64,000 nt of DNA from Allomyces arbusculus (lineage: Eukaryota; Blastocladiomycota; Blastocladiomycetes; Blastocladiales; Blastocladiaceae): positions 147,637 through 211,636 of the forward strand of contig JADHYV010000019.1 in NCBI GenBank assembly GCA_027604705.1, in the 5' to 3' direction. The position numbers and the translations under genes were made by a program. Under the pieces are notes generated by a model. That model had not been told where the DNA came from. It worked only from the letters and a program-made list of their open reading frames with translations, and ran no database searches. Below are positions 33,569 through 44,540 of the stretch, in pieces. Position 1 is the first letter of the stretch. The number at the start of each line of letters is the position of its first letter.

Positions 33569-35358
33569 TCATCCGAATTGGACGGTGCGAATGGCGAGCG
33601 TGGCGAGGTTGACGAGAACGAGTAGTTTGGCGCGCGTGAATTCGGGCAGGAGAAGGACGCGCACGGAGGATGGGGAGGGTGGGGCGTCGTCGGTGTCCAT
33701 GGCGTCCGGGTCGGTGTTCTCGGCGTCGGTGGGGTCTATGCGCAGAAGAGGATGTCAGGAGGAGTTCCAGCGTCGGCGGAGGTGCAAAGTCGCGTATACC
33801 TTCGTAAATGCACGTCGCGAACTCGGGCTGGTTGCCGACGACGAGCAGGCGTGACCGTTCGGGCAGGACAAATGGGTCGTCGTCGACGTATGGGTAGCAC
33901 CCTGGATTGAGCAAAAGAGTCAGGATCATCGCTGCGAGGTGCACGACCAAGAGCAATGGGAGTAGCGTACACAGCGTATCTGGCGCGGTCGGCGCAATGT
34001 GCCGCCAATCGAGCATTCGTCGGGCCAGCGCAAGTCGGTCGTCGCCGGGCACGTACTTGAACAGGTCGTCGAGCGGTTGGCCGCTCGTCACGGCAAGACT
34101 ACAGTTCAGAATCACGACCGAAAGTCAACCACCGCGACCACTCGTCCACGAGCCAATCGCAATGACTAAAGAACGGACGGGAAGCCAGCACACTGCACAA
34201 ACAAGGGATTCGGTACACTCAAGAATTCCGAGTGTTTACTTGCTTGTGCAAAGAGCGACGGGTGCATGGGCTGTTGCGGCAAGACGTGCGTCGCTGGGTC
34301 GACGGGGCCGGGCAAGACCGTTACGGGTACTGTCGCGGCCATTTGTGCTAGGTAGGCGTCGGCCTCAGGCAAGCCCTTCTCGACATGCTCGGCCTCGATG
34401 ACATTGCCCACGACAAAGATGCGGCCGACACGGTGGAGAAGGTCGAGGTCCTACAGAGCATCACAAGTCAACAACAACATCCATTGATTCGTACGCGGAA
34501 GATGAGTTTGTGGACGCACCTCGTCACAACCCAACTCGCCCGCAACATAATCCGACAACATTTGCGCGGCGAGCAAGTCCGCATCGGCCGCCCCAAACCG
34601 GAACCCCGAGACAAATCCGACCCACGGGCCATCGTTGCCCTCCGGAACTGGCGACGTGAGTGATGGGAGGCCGGCATAGCACAAGTCGAGCACGTCAAAA
34701 CCACCCTGCGCGTTTTCTGACCCAAGCACGGCCGCGACAGTTCCCGTCACGACCGAGTAGTTGGCCAAGAGCGGTCCCTCGAGCCGCACGCGCCCATACT
34801 CGTCCTCGAGCATGACGACGTCCTTTTCCGAGTAGATTTTCTCGCGGTGCGGCGGCGGGAGCGCGGATCCGTACTGGTCGAGGCGGTTTTGAGCGGTCAG
34901 ACCAAGGAAATGAGAGGATCAATGAATGGGGCTCGCGTACTTCGCTGGCGATATCATCGAGAATATTGGGCTTGAGTGGCATTTCACAGAAGAGCGTGCC
35001 GACGATCCAAACCGTCGACTTTGGGCGAATGTCGACGACGCGCTCAACGTGCCGCACTGTGCCGCGTTCTGGTCCATGAGACGAGGCGATGAGAGGCAAA
35101 CGAATTTGGGCCTTGAGAAAGGCAATCCATGGCCAAATTACCCATGACCGAGCCCCATTTGCGATTCGCGGCCGCGACAACATGCGGACGCAGTTTTTGC
35201 AGGCGCGAAAAGTAGAGGTTGGCGTATTGCTGCGTGTAGGTGCGGTCCTTGAGCAAGAACGGTGCCGAGGCCGTCAAGTCGAGATTGGCAATGGTGCGCG
35301 TCTGAGGTTGGCTTGCAGCATCGGCGCCGTGATGCAGCTGGGTCGACGGTGCGGTCAT
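33569..35358 (-). CDS. POLD2: DNA polymerase delta small (B) subunit
   Basis: POLD2 (Pol31/Cdc1) is the structural B subunit of DNA polymerase delta, linking the catalytic subunit to POLD3, in the nucleus. Seven exons: 35149-35358, 34941-35111, 34520-34873, 34203-34450, 33971-34098, 33800-33901 and 33569-33735, 459 residues (human 469), all phases closing. Hallmarks in order: the OB-fold start APFLLKDRTYTQQYANLYF; VVMLEDEYGRVRLEG; GPWVGFVSGFRFGAADADLL; a calcineurin-like phosphoesterase fold with LPGPVDPATHVLPQQPMHP; TSGQPLDDLFKY; RRMLDWRHIAPTAPDTLWCYP, with the Trp codon rebuilt across an intron; and VVGNQPEFAT. The phosphoesterase site is inactive in this family. The stretch between VPNP and TSGQ is shorter than in animals. 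It is divergent from RIP1, with about 370 bases between start codons. Confidence 0.92.
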
Positions 35359-35730
35359 GGTTCCGGTTAATGCTCTTGCGGGGCTGCACCAGGACGTGCT
35401 CTGAAGCTCTGGTGGTACACTGTCAAACGGCAGTGGAGAGGAGGACGTCGTCGTTGAGGACGACCAGAGAACTTGAGTGACACGACGAATAGAATGCAAG
35501 CGTCTGGGTCTTTGATCCCAAGCTCGACACAAGTGGCACCTCGAGCAGGTGATTGTGCAGAGAAAAGGCAGGGCTTCTCATCTCGATCGCTTGTTGATTT
35601 GCGCGTGACCTGGCGTGAAAGCACTTTGCCTTCGTTCATCGTGCTGCCCGCGAGCCCCTGCCCGCCGCCGCCTTCGACGACGACGACCGCCCCAGCACCT
35701 TCGTCCACGACGTTGCCTGTTGCCGCAATC
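35359..35730. promoter_or_regulatory. Divergent promoter region POLD2 / RIP1
   Basis: The 372 bases between the two start codons must contain both promoters. I see no TATA box. A pyrimidine-rich stretch precedes the RIP1 ATG. Confidence 0.4.
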
Positions 35731-36844
35731 ATGTCCAGCAGCCTCGCCCTTGCCGCGCGCTCCGCCGCCCGCGCCGCCGTCGTACGTGTCCGGCTACGAC
35801 GGCTGCCACGGCTCAATCAAACGCCCAAGCACCCGGCGCCAATCGACCGTGCCCGAAGCTGCCCGGCCTGCAACGGCGCCTGAAGCGCTTCCAATGCCGG
35901 CATCTACGTCCAACCTGACCCGGGGAACCTGGTCATGGTCGACGTTGCCTTGCGGGGACCCCGGCCGCGATTGGTGTCGGCATCAAGGCGCTTGGAAGGG
36001 CCACATTGGTATAATGGAGCACCGAATACTGACGCTGGCTCTCGCGTCCTCATGTATCAATTCCACTCGCCGCCCATACGATCCAAACCGCTCGTTCCGG
36101 TGCATCATTGCCTGTTCCGTTCATCAGCGCACGACGGGTACGCTCGCCCCCCTCCATGTCGATGACGATGACGGCCCATCTGCATCGCAATCCGCGCAAG
36201 ACACCGGCCATGGGCATCAACCAACCTCCTTGCAACCCCTGCGTGTAGCCCGCGCCTCGTTTCACACTTCGGTCGCCGCCAAGACCGAGACGACGCAGAT
36301 TCCCGACTTTGGCGCCTACAAGAAGACGTCGTCGGCCGCCAACGATCGCGCCTTCACCTACTTCATGGTCGGGTCGACGGGTTTCCTGACGGCTGTTGCC
36401 GCCAAGAACACGGTGCACGACTTCCTTTCGAACTTGTCGGCCTCGGCCGATGTCCTGGCCCTGGCCAAGGTCGAGGTCGACCTGACAGCGATCCCGGAGG
36501 GCAAGAACGTGGTGCTCAAGTGGCGCGGCAAGCCCATCTTTGTGCGCCATCGCACGCAGGCCGAGATCGACGAGGCCAACTCGGTCGACATTGCCTCGCT
36601 GCGCCACCAGGAGACCGACGCGGAGCGCGCCAAGAAGCCCGAGTTCCTCGTCATGCTCGGCGTCTGCACGCATCTCGGCTGTGTCCCCGTTGGCGAGTCG
36701 GGCGATTTCGGTGGCTGGTACTGCCCGTGCCACGGGTCGCACTACGATATTTCGGGCCGCATTCGCAAGGGCCCGGCCCCGCTCAACATGGAGATCCCGG
36801 AGTACCAGTTCATTGAGGGCGACACCAAGATCGTCATTGGTTAA
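35731..36844 (+). CDS. RIP1: Rieske iron-sulfur subunit of the cytochrome bc1 complex
   Basis: The Rieske protein passes electrons from ubiquinol to cytochrome c1 in complex III of the mitochondrial inner membrane. The main exon, 36249-36844, is certain. It gives the matrix segment, one membrane helix (FTYFMVGSTGFLTAVAAKN), the hinge SASADVLALAKVE and the [2Fe-2S] domain with CTHLGCVP and CPCHGSHYD, which supply the two Cys and two His ligands. The presequence probably starts at the ATG at 35731 (SSSLALAARSAARAAV), ending at a GTACGT donor after 35781. The reading phases do not match directly. A 10-nt microexon at 36128-36137, flanked by CAG and GTACGC, would restore the frame and give 218 residues (family 210-235). 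That microexon is inference. Confidence 0.93.
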
Positions 36845-38573
36845 ATTGCTTGCGCTCGCGGTCGATGCCATTTCGGACGTGGCGACGTGGTTAACGGGCG
36901 CATTGATGCGTCACCGTCGCTGGTCGTGGCCATGTTCGGGTGGATTCAATTGATGGGTCTGTTCCTTTTTTGTTTTTGTTTGCCTTTGTCCCTACCCCTC
37001 CTTCAGTGCGCTCTTGGTCTAGGAATCCAAGGGTCGCTTGCGTTTTTTCCTCGTGCTCGCGCATCGCGTGCCTCGACCTTGGCCGCTCCCTCTCCTTTAT
37101 GTTCTGCCTATTAAATTTCCAAATGCTTGCCAATGCGGAATTCAGTATTGCTGAGCGAGTGCGACGTGGATAGACAATGAACAGCAATCCGATGCTGACC
37201 CACAATGCAGTTTGACCACTTTACCGACTGGTGATCGCAGTTGCTCTGAGCGAACACCCGGGTGGACAGCTGCTGTTCCTCGATGCAAGCAAGCAGGACG
37301 GCAAGAATGAACTCCACAGTTCGCTCAGACATCGACGACGTGATGTGAAGAGTATGCAGACGTCGCGCGTGGCTGGAAGGGAAGTGCTTTTGTTTGTCGA
37401 CTCGATGCTCACAACACAAACACGCTCTCCCCTTCACACTGCTCCACCAACGACTCGACGCTGCTGCACCCACCACGTTCCGTGCCCTCGCCCATCACCT
37501 GCACCATGCCGCCGCCTACGTTTGCTTGCACACGCGCGGCACCAGCCTTCAATTAATGGTACACTCCCGCGGCACGACCATTCAATAATCCGCGCACCCG
37601 CGTGCCGCCCGCATCCAACGATTAGTGCAATCGCGCAGGACCAGCATCCACCAATCGGTGCAATCGTGCAGCACGAGCGCTCAGCACTCGGTTCAAATTC
37701 GACCTCGCGGGAACAAGGCGACGCGCACAGAAATGCAAATGGGCAACACGGTCATGCAAATGCGCATCAATGGCAGCGACTGGGTCGGCTGCAGCTTCGC
37801 ATTCAAATTTGGTCACGATCACCACGACTCGGGCGTACTACGACAGCACTTCCTCGACAGATGGCACCTCCACGGACCATGTCGAGTACGATGTCAAGCC
37901 TCTTCCAGAGCCGCGCAAGCATACGAGTTCTTTTTGTTGATGTTGAGAGTGATGCGTTGCACTGTGTTCATCAAAAGCTATCCTCATTTTCGTCGTGCAG
38001 CGAAATCTTATCAGCGCTCCGTGCGCGTACCAGTCTCATTCATTCTCATGATACAAAAAACGTCCCCTCTCTCCCATCATTCTCCGAATAATTCTAGGGT
38101 GTTCCACGTTGCGCATCTCTTGTACTAAATATCACTCCGCTTCGATGACTAGATGCTCGTCCTCGAGGATGCAGTCATCGCGCATGAGGTGATCGCCGAG
38201 ACGGGCAATCCCAAGTTTCGTCACATGGAGTTCTGTGGCAAGACATGGTTCCCTGATTCCCACCTTCCATGATTGACACCCTCCCAACCCGCTCTTTTAC
38301 TGTCTCGTCGACCCTTCGCCTGTGCTCGCCAATGTCCTTTGCCAGGTCCGACAAGGCCAAGGTTATCCGGTCAGGGCCCCGTCCCACTTCGACGTAGAAC
38401 CCGGTCCACGGCGTTCCATTGCCACAACACCTGCAATATGTGGATTTGAAATCCTTGTTGATATATTGGCATTCCTTGATGTTTGTTCTCCACTCTCCAC
38501 CCGATCATTTTGCCGACAAATGATTATTTACAAGATCAAAACAGGCCCGCAACAAACACAGACCACAGCCAGT
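36845..38573. other. Gene-poor stretch downstream of RIP1
   Basis: About 1.7 kb. The first few hundred bases are T-rich and likely the RIP1 3' UTR. Around 37560-37700 there are imperfect short repeats of the form CCAATCGGTGCAATCGTGCAG. A 39-codon frame at 38152-38271 (MLVLEDAVIAHEVIAETGNP...) reads like protein but has no partner exon I can find. No family is recognised and no tRNA fold is seen. Confidence 0.35.
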
Positions 38574-39945
38574 TCAATCGCTCGCGCTGACTGCGACGTC
38601 AGCCAACACATTGGTCGTGTCGACAAACAGCGCAAACACGGCCTGGTTATACGGCGTCTCCACGAGCCCCTTGGCCACTGTGCGCAGTGCCATGCACGCA
38701 TCGTCGACGTGGTGCTTTCCAACGAGCGGCTTGGCGTCGTCCAGCACAAACAGGTACATGAGCGCCTCGCACTTGGTTGCCGTAATCGCGGACCGCGACC
38801 GAGCCGCGTCAGCCGCCCGCAACTTATCGCGCGCCTGGCCCAGGACCGCCGTAAGCGCGGCGGCGGCGTCAACCGCGTGCTGCATGGCCCGCCTGTACGC
38901 GTTTGGCATCGACGTCGACAAATCGTCGTTTGTGACGATTACTGCGCAGGCTGCTTGAAGAGTGCGCGCAGGTACGTTTCCTCGACGGTCGGGCGCAAAC
39001 GGGCTGACGCTTTGCGCCGGGTACGACGCGAGGATCGGCGCGAGCATGGCTGTTTGACGCGCGAATTGGTCAAAAAACGCGGCGGTCAGTGGCTGCCATT
39101 GGGCTACGCTGCGGTCCTTGACGAGAATCAGGTCGAGAAACATGAGCGGCCTGATCTTGAGCGAGTCGGCGAGCGCTGCCGCGTGCAGGAGTGTCAGGAG
39201 GAGCGCCGTCGGCCGTGACTGCACGGCGGCGCGGTCGATTCCGTATTTTGATGAGCAGTTCACGGATCGCGAGAGAAATCGGGCACGGGTACTTGGTCGG
39301 GTCGGTGCCGTCGGCGAGGTTCAGGTAGATCACGTAGACGCCGCACTCGACGAGCATCGTCGCGAGCCGCGACTTGCCCATGCCCGAGCTCTGCACGAGG
39401 AGGTGCCGGGGAACGCGATTTGGTAGGGGCTCGAGTTCTTTGCGTGGTCGTTGAGCCGGCGAGGTGGTGAACTGAGTCGCGTTGGTCGGCAGGTTGAGTG
39501 AGCCGGTGGCGAGGCCGCCGGTCACCGCTTGCGGCCGACTATTCGACAACGCGGGACTGCTGGTGATGCCGCTGCTGGTTGCCGATGGCGTGGCGCTCTT
39601 GTTGATCTTGACGCTACGAGTTTGGCACCGCGGTCAGCGTACTGCGTTTACGGGAGGGCCCGCCATCAACGCGGCGATCAGGAACTGACGAACCGAAGTG
39701 TCGCGCTATTTCCCAGCGCGTTGCGCATGCTGAAACTCGAGCGCGGCTTCGACCCGTCGGCGGCACGTAGCGTCGGCGTGACGCTGTTCTTGTCGAGGCC
39801 GACCTGGTGCGTGACAATGTGCGTCGCGAGCTCGGCAACTGACATGGCCGCGTCGTCGGCGATGAAGCGCACGGGGCGACGCAGGCAGCGCGCCGTCGCG
39901 GTCGCCGCGCTCAAAGTGTAGCGTTAGGCGGTGTGGCGGGGCCAT
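38574..39945 (-). pseudogene. Crinkler-like P-loop NTPase gene, apparently frameshifted
   Basis: The minus strand carries recognisable protein in pieces. An upstream part (39694-39860) reads RRPVRFIADDAAMSVAELA. It splices (donor GTTCGT, acceptor TCGTAG, phase 2) to 39613, leading to HLLVQSSGMGKSRLATMLVE with a Walker A motif, then VYVIYLNLADG and YPCPISLAIRELL. A helical C-terminal part, 38574-39263, reads PTALLLTLLHAAALADSL onward. The P-loop context resembles NTPase modules of Crinkler (CRN) proteins in fungi and oomycetes. The frame breaks at about 39240-39260 and again near 39890-39920, where no GT-AG intron can restore it. Two separate breaks suggest a pseudogene, or assembly errors. 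An open frame at 40054 begins with a signal-peptide-like stretch (MLLFVLAPT...ALLLLSAVLA) but ends in TGA before the Crinkler part. Confidence 0.5.
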
Positions 39946-40205
39946 GGCGAGATGGCTGGAGGGTAGCGAGAGTGTTGGCGAGGACGGCGGAGAGGAGGAG
40001 AAGCGCAACGGTCGGTTGATGGGTGCTGGTGGGAGCGAGAACAAAAAGCAGCATGGCTCAAAATGTCAACCAGACCGATGAGTGATCACCGCCCATAATT
40101 CCTCCAAGTTGTTGCTGCTGCCAATTGTCTCGCCGAGCCGCAACTTGGCGCAAAATTACCTGATCCGCACCGTCACCATGGTATTGCACGTCCCCGCAGC
40201 TCACG

Positions 40206-40982
40206 ATGGCGCTCGTCAACCGCGATGGCCTGGACTCGCACCGAGGGCCAGGCTCGCTGCGCCGAACGATTGATTCACACACCACGCACGATCCACGACC
40301 CACGCTTCACGCACCACGTCCCTCAACAATCCGTGCATCTTGTCCACCAGCCAAAAGAAACAATTCGCCCCGTCATCGACCTGGCCGCGGGCGCCGCCGA
40401 CAGCTTTGTCGCGTCCTACTACAAGTTCATGGACGAGCAGCGCGCCAGTCTGCGGTCGCTATACAAGGACACCTCCAATATCTCCTGGAACGGTACCCGT
40501 TGCGCGCACCGTCGTTCCATGCTCCGGCATCATAATCTGACCCGATGTGTCGCGTGTGCGTAGGCACGGCGTACGCTGGCCCGGCCTACCGCGAATTCTA
40601 CCTGTCGATGCCCGCGACCAAGCACGTTATTGATGCGTACGACGCGCACCCAGTCCTTGGTGCGCATGTTTTCTTGTTGACGGTTGTTGCGTTGCTTGCG
40701 AATTGTGGCTGATCTGTATCTCTGTTACGTTTCTAGCCTCGGCCACGCCCGACGGCAACTGCTGCTTCCAAATCATCGGTACGCCGTCAGCAAGTCATTC
40801 TTTGCCCGAGTCGAGTGCGCCCACTCATGCACCACCCGTCCACGCCGGTCTCAGTCCACGGCACCATCAAGTTTGCCAACGAAAAGCACGCTCGCCGGTT
40901 CACGTCCACGTTCCTGCTGGCGCCCACACCCGAGCAGGCCAACCTGCATTACATTGCCAATGAGTGTCTTCGCTTTGTATGA
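40206..40982 (+). CDS. NXT1: NTF2-like mRNA export factor NXT1/p15
   Basis: NXT1 pairs with NXF1/Mex67-type receptors to export mRNA through nuclear pores. Certain exons: up to 40492, 40564-40659, 40737-40778 and 40855-40982, each with phase 1 junctions that close. They give AADSFVASYYKFMDEQR, YKDTSNISWNGTAYAGPA, FYLSMPATKHVIDAYDAHPV, PDGNCCFQII, VHGTIKFANEK and FTSTFLLAPTPEQ...IANECLRF, the full NTF2 fold in order. The start is less sure. ATG 40206 with a 9-nt exon (40206-40214) spliced to 40351 gives 138 residues, almost the exact human length (140). An ATG at 40225 without that intron would add an unlikely Arg/His-rich leader. The third loop is expressed from a 42-nt exon. Confidence 0.82.
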
Positions 40983-41236
40983 ATCTCATTTGGTGTTGGT
41001 CGATCCCTCTCCACCCCTGCCCGCCCCTCTCCACCCGTCGCACGATGCGATTGGACGAGAGTGAGCCCAGACATTATAATCACTCGAACCGGTCGAGCTC
41101 CCACATTTAGGGCTGCAACCGTCTTGTACTGATACCCCATCCCGACCCATCCATCCCCCCAACCGACATCGGAGACACACGGGCAATTTAATGCATCTAA
41201 AAAGACTTACACAAGCAACCTCCGCCTCCCTGCACC

Positions 41237-43079
41237 TCACGACGACGACGGCGCCGGCGCCCCCACCGCCGGTCCCCCCACCGCTGCCTTCTTATGCTCG
41301 GCGTTGGCTCTCGCCTTGGCCTTGGCCGCGGCAATCCCCGCGACCTTACTCCAATGTGCGACCAACTCCGTTTCCGGGCGCGCCATCAAGTGCACGCCGG
41401 GAACATCGCGCGCGGCCGCGGCAAAGTCGGCGTACGAGACGCGGCCGTCCTTGTCCTTGTCGATCCAGGCGACGACCGTGGCCGAATCTTTGGCGCCGGC
41501 CTTGGCGAGGTCGGCGGCGTCGAGCAATCCACGCCGTGCCGCGTCGAGCCGCGTGAACGCGGCACGCAACTGCGCGTCGCGCATGGCGGAGCGCAAGTGC
41601 GTCGTGGTTTCCGAGAATGCCGTGCGCGCAACGGACGGTGCACCGCTCAGTGCGCTTTGCACGACCGCATCAGCGTCGAGCGCGGGCGCGGCCAGGCGCA
41701 CGGCGCGCGCAAAATCGGCCGCGGTCACTGCGCCGTCCTTATCGGCATCGAGCGCAGCAAACACGGCGTCCTCGTCCTTGGCGTCGCGGAACGCGACTAT
41801 CGACCGGCGGAACATGCCGAGGAAGACAAACGTGAGGCAGAAGTGCGGCCCAATCCGGAGGAAATGGCTGAGGAATCCCTTGTAGAGCGCGCGGTACCCT
41901 TCGTTGGCGACGACCGTCTTCGCCGCGTCCCAACCCGACGCGTAGATCGTGCCGCGGCCATTCACGTAGGGCTGGTTGTAGTACCGCGTGCGCAACACGT
42001 CGATTGGGTTCATGCAGATGACCGACGCGAGCCCCGACGACATGCCGGCGACCATATCGGTCGTGACGTTATCGGCCCACCCGTGCTCGGCCATCAAGTA
42101 ATTTTTCATCACGTGGAACGCCGACAGGTTCGCGCCGGACCCGACAATCGACCGGCCGACCGACATGGCCGACCCGCGGTACAACCCTTTGGTCCCGTCC
42201 TGCGCGACAATCGACTTGAGCGCCATCCAAATGCCCGTGTACCCGTGCTGGTGCCCGACCGCGAGCGACCCGTGCGCGGCGGATTGCAGCCGTGTCTTGA
42301 CGAGTTCAAACGGGTTGCATGCGAGCGCGCCCATGGCGCCGCAAATCGACCCGGCAATCATCATTTTCCAGGCGGGCGGTGGGCCGCGCGCCGGGTCATG
42401 CAATAGGGCAATGATCGGGTCGTACATGCCGAGCCGGAAAATGTTTTTCGAGCCTTCGCGGAGAATGGCTGGGGACAGGCCCTATGGGTGGGGAATGGTG
42501 GAGCAGACGTGAGCAAGCGAACATTAGCAAAGATACCGTCGCGGTTCTACCCGTCGCGGGTCTACCCGTACTCGGAAAAAGGGGGGGAAGGACGACGCAC
42601 CTTTTGCAACCCACGCACGCCCTCCATTTTGAGCGTCTTGTACATGCAATCGAAGCTGTTCTTGTAGACCTATGGTTCGTCGCGATGCAGCAGATCAGTT
42701 TCCAGCGGTTCGCGAACGGATCTTAGCGTTGTCCGGCGGTCAGAGATAAAAACGTACCACCGACGGTGCTGCTGCGGCACCGGATTGCGCCGCCCTCAAC
42801 CGCTCACCTTGCAGCTGTAATCGGACTTGTAAAAAGACAGAGAAGACAAGGATGTTAATTCACGAATTCGCGAGCTCTCTGAGTACCCCGAGCACAAATA
42901 TACGTATTTGCAGTGTCAAACGGGTTGGTGAAGACGACGGCAAACCCGGGCGCAATCGATGAGATGGTAAACGAGGTGGCGGCATCGAGTTTGCGCGGCG
43001 CTTCCGACGGCGGGTAGACGCATGGCAGCGCGAGCGCCGGTTCGCTTGCGGCCGGTGACGGAGATGAGGACGAGGCCAT
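41237..43079 (-). CDS. Mitochondrial carrier (SLC25A35/OAC1-like) with C-terminal EF-hands
   Basis: Exons 42904-43079, 42808-42825 (18 nt), 42758-42771 (14 nt), 42601-42669 and 41237-42481. The carrier part has three repeats with PxD/E motifs: NPFDTANT followed by RLQLQ, NPFELVKTRLQ and NPIDVLRTRYYNQ. Repeat ends include EGVRGLQKGLSPAILREG and LYRGSAMSVGRS. Closest in type to the OAC1/SLC25A34-35 group (oxaloacetate, malonate and sulfate transport in yeast). The inner-membrane carrier is normally about 300 residues. Here about 170 extra residues follow the last helix, with two good EF-hand loops (DADKDGAVTAAD, DKDKDGRVSYAD) and a degenerate one (LDAARRGLLDAAD). Known calcium-regulated carriers have EF-hands at the N-terminus. 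The junction between exon 1 and the 18-nt exon is one base out of phase, so that splice or the sequence needs checking. Confidence 0.8.
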
Positions 43080-44540
43080 GGTGACGGGGAGCAACGGGTT
43101 GAATCGACTCGGCGTGCGAGACGAGGAGATGTTGAAGAGAGAGAATGGAGAGTGGCGAAAAAGCTGCTGGTTGAAATGGAGCGAGAACACGCGCTGCGTG
43201 TCGTCAGTCGACTGCTGGTTAGGCCATTGTTCTCGCACACCAAGAAATCAACTCCGTGGGCGAGCATCGTCGGCGAGCACGACAAGGATCGCGACATCGC
43301 GACAGGGTCAGCGGCGCACGCGTTGGATGGTCCATCCCTGCCGACGAGCTGCGCACTTCTCCACCCCACACCCCGCTCCAGCGCCGCGCACAGAGCCCGG
43401 GAAGAGAACCAGCACGAAGCAGAGGGGCCGCCAAGACTGCTGCACTCTACGCTATCGTGCAGATGCATGCGCGCATGGCGGAGCATGCCGCTCAACAGTC
43501 GCACCACTTGGCAAAGCGGCCCTGATCACTGCCTGCTCAACCACCACCACCACGACGCCGAACACCAAAACAATCCGCGCGGAAACAAAGGCAATGCAAC
43601 CAGTGTTCGCGCGCGGGGGAAAAAAGCGCCATTGCGGCGGCAACGGACCTTGTCCCTGCACAGCAGGCCGCACAGGTCGGGTCGGCAGCGTCAATCGCAG
43701 TGCTGCTCGGCTTGTTGGCGAGAACGTGAACTGTTGTTGTTGGCGGGTCCCTCGCCGTTGTCGTCGTCACGAGCACTTGTTGCGGCGGGCGGGTTCCGGG
43801 TGTCGGCACGGTCCGCGACGGTGCTGATCAGCGGGTCCAGGGCGGGTTGGTTGGTTTTCAGTGCGTGCGCGGAGGCCGGACTTGGTGCCGCGTTGGTTGG
43901 TTGGTGATCACTCAATGGCGAGAGCGTGGGCCGGGAGCGAGGAGAGAGGAAGGGAGGGCGGGGACGAGGCTGGCAGCGGACACGAGGGGCGGGCCGAGTG
44001 GGCGCGCCGCCTGCCCGTCGAAAACGGGTCGGGTGACTTGTGCGCCCAAGCAGCTCGCAGCCGCGGCGCAGTGGCGCGGCCGTCGCAGGCCAATCGCGAC
44101 GTAATCGCGTTGGCGTGACGGCGACGGTCGGTTCGGTGGGGTGGGGGTCCCTTGTCCGTCTCGTGGGGCCCGCGCGGCGCGCCGTCGTGCAGCGCGGTGC
44201 GCACCGTCGTCGGCCGGCCGCCCGGCGAAGCGGTGGGCCGGGCGTGAGGCGCGGCGCGGAGCAGGCCGGGACGCGACGAGTGTGCAAAACGTGACTTCGA
44301 CACACGCTGTCTCGCATGCCTGACGTCATGAAGCGGCGGGCTTCTGACGCGAAGCCCTGCCACGCCTCTTTTGAGCGACCCGGCGCCAAGTCATCGCGGC
44401 CGTTCCTTGCCCACCTGTCTCTGCTGGTGGCAAGCCTCCCGCTGCCAACGTCGTCGCCCTCTCGTCGATCCGCCGACCACACTCCACAACGCCGCTGCAT
44501 CTGCCCGCCACTACCCGCACCCACCCGCACTCGCTCCGCC
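43080..44540. promoter_or_regulatory. Long divergent intergenic region, carrier / CPSF30
   Basis: About 1.46 kb between two outward-facing starts, long for this compact window. Several overlapping open stretches on both strands are compositional and match no family. Very GC-rich (CpG-dense) around 43900-44300. Both promoters should lie here. Confidence 0.35.

Noticed and set aside
36020-36060. TTGGTATAATGGA resembling a tRNA D-arm
   Set aside because: No matching T-arm or acceptor stem at the right spacing.
41294-42406. Plus-strand open frame of 370 codons over the carrier gene
   Set aside because: Shadow of the carrier exon; no motif, and the minus strand encodes an obvious carrier.
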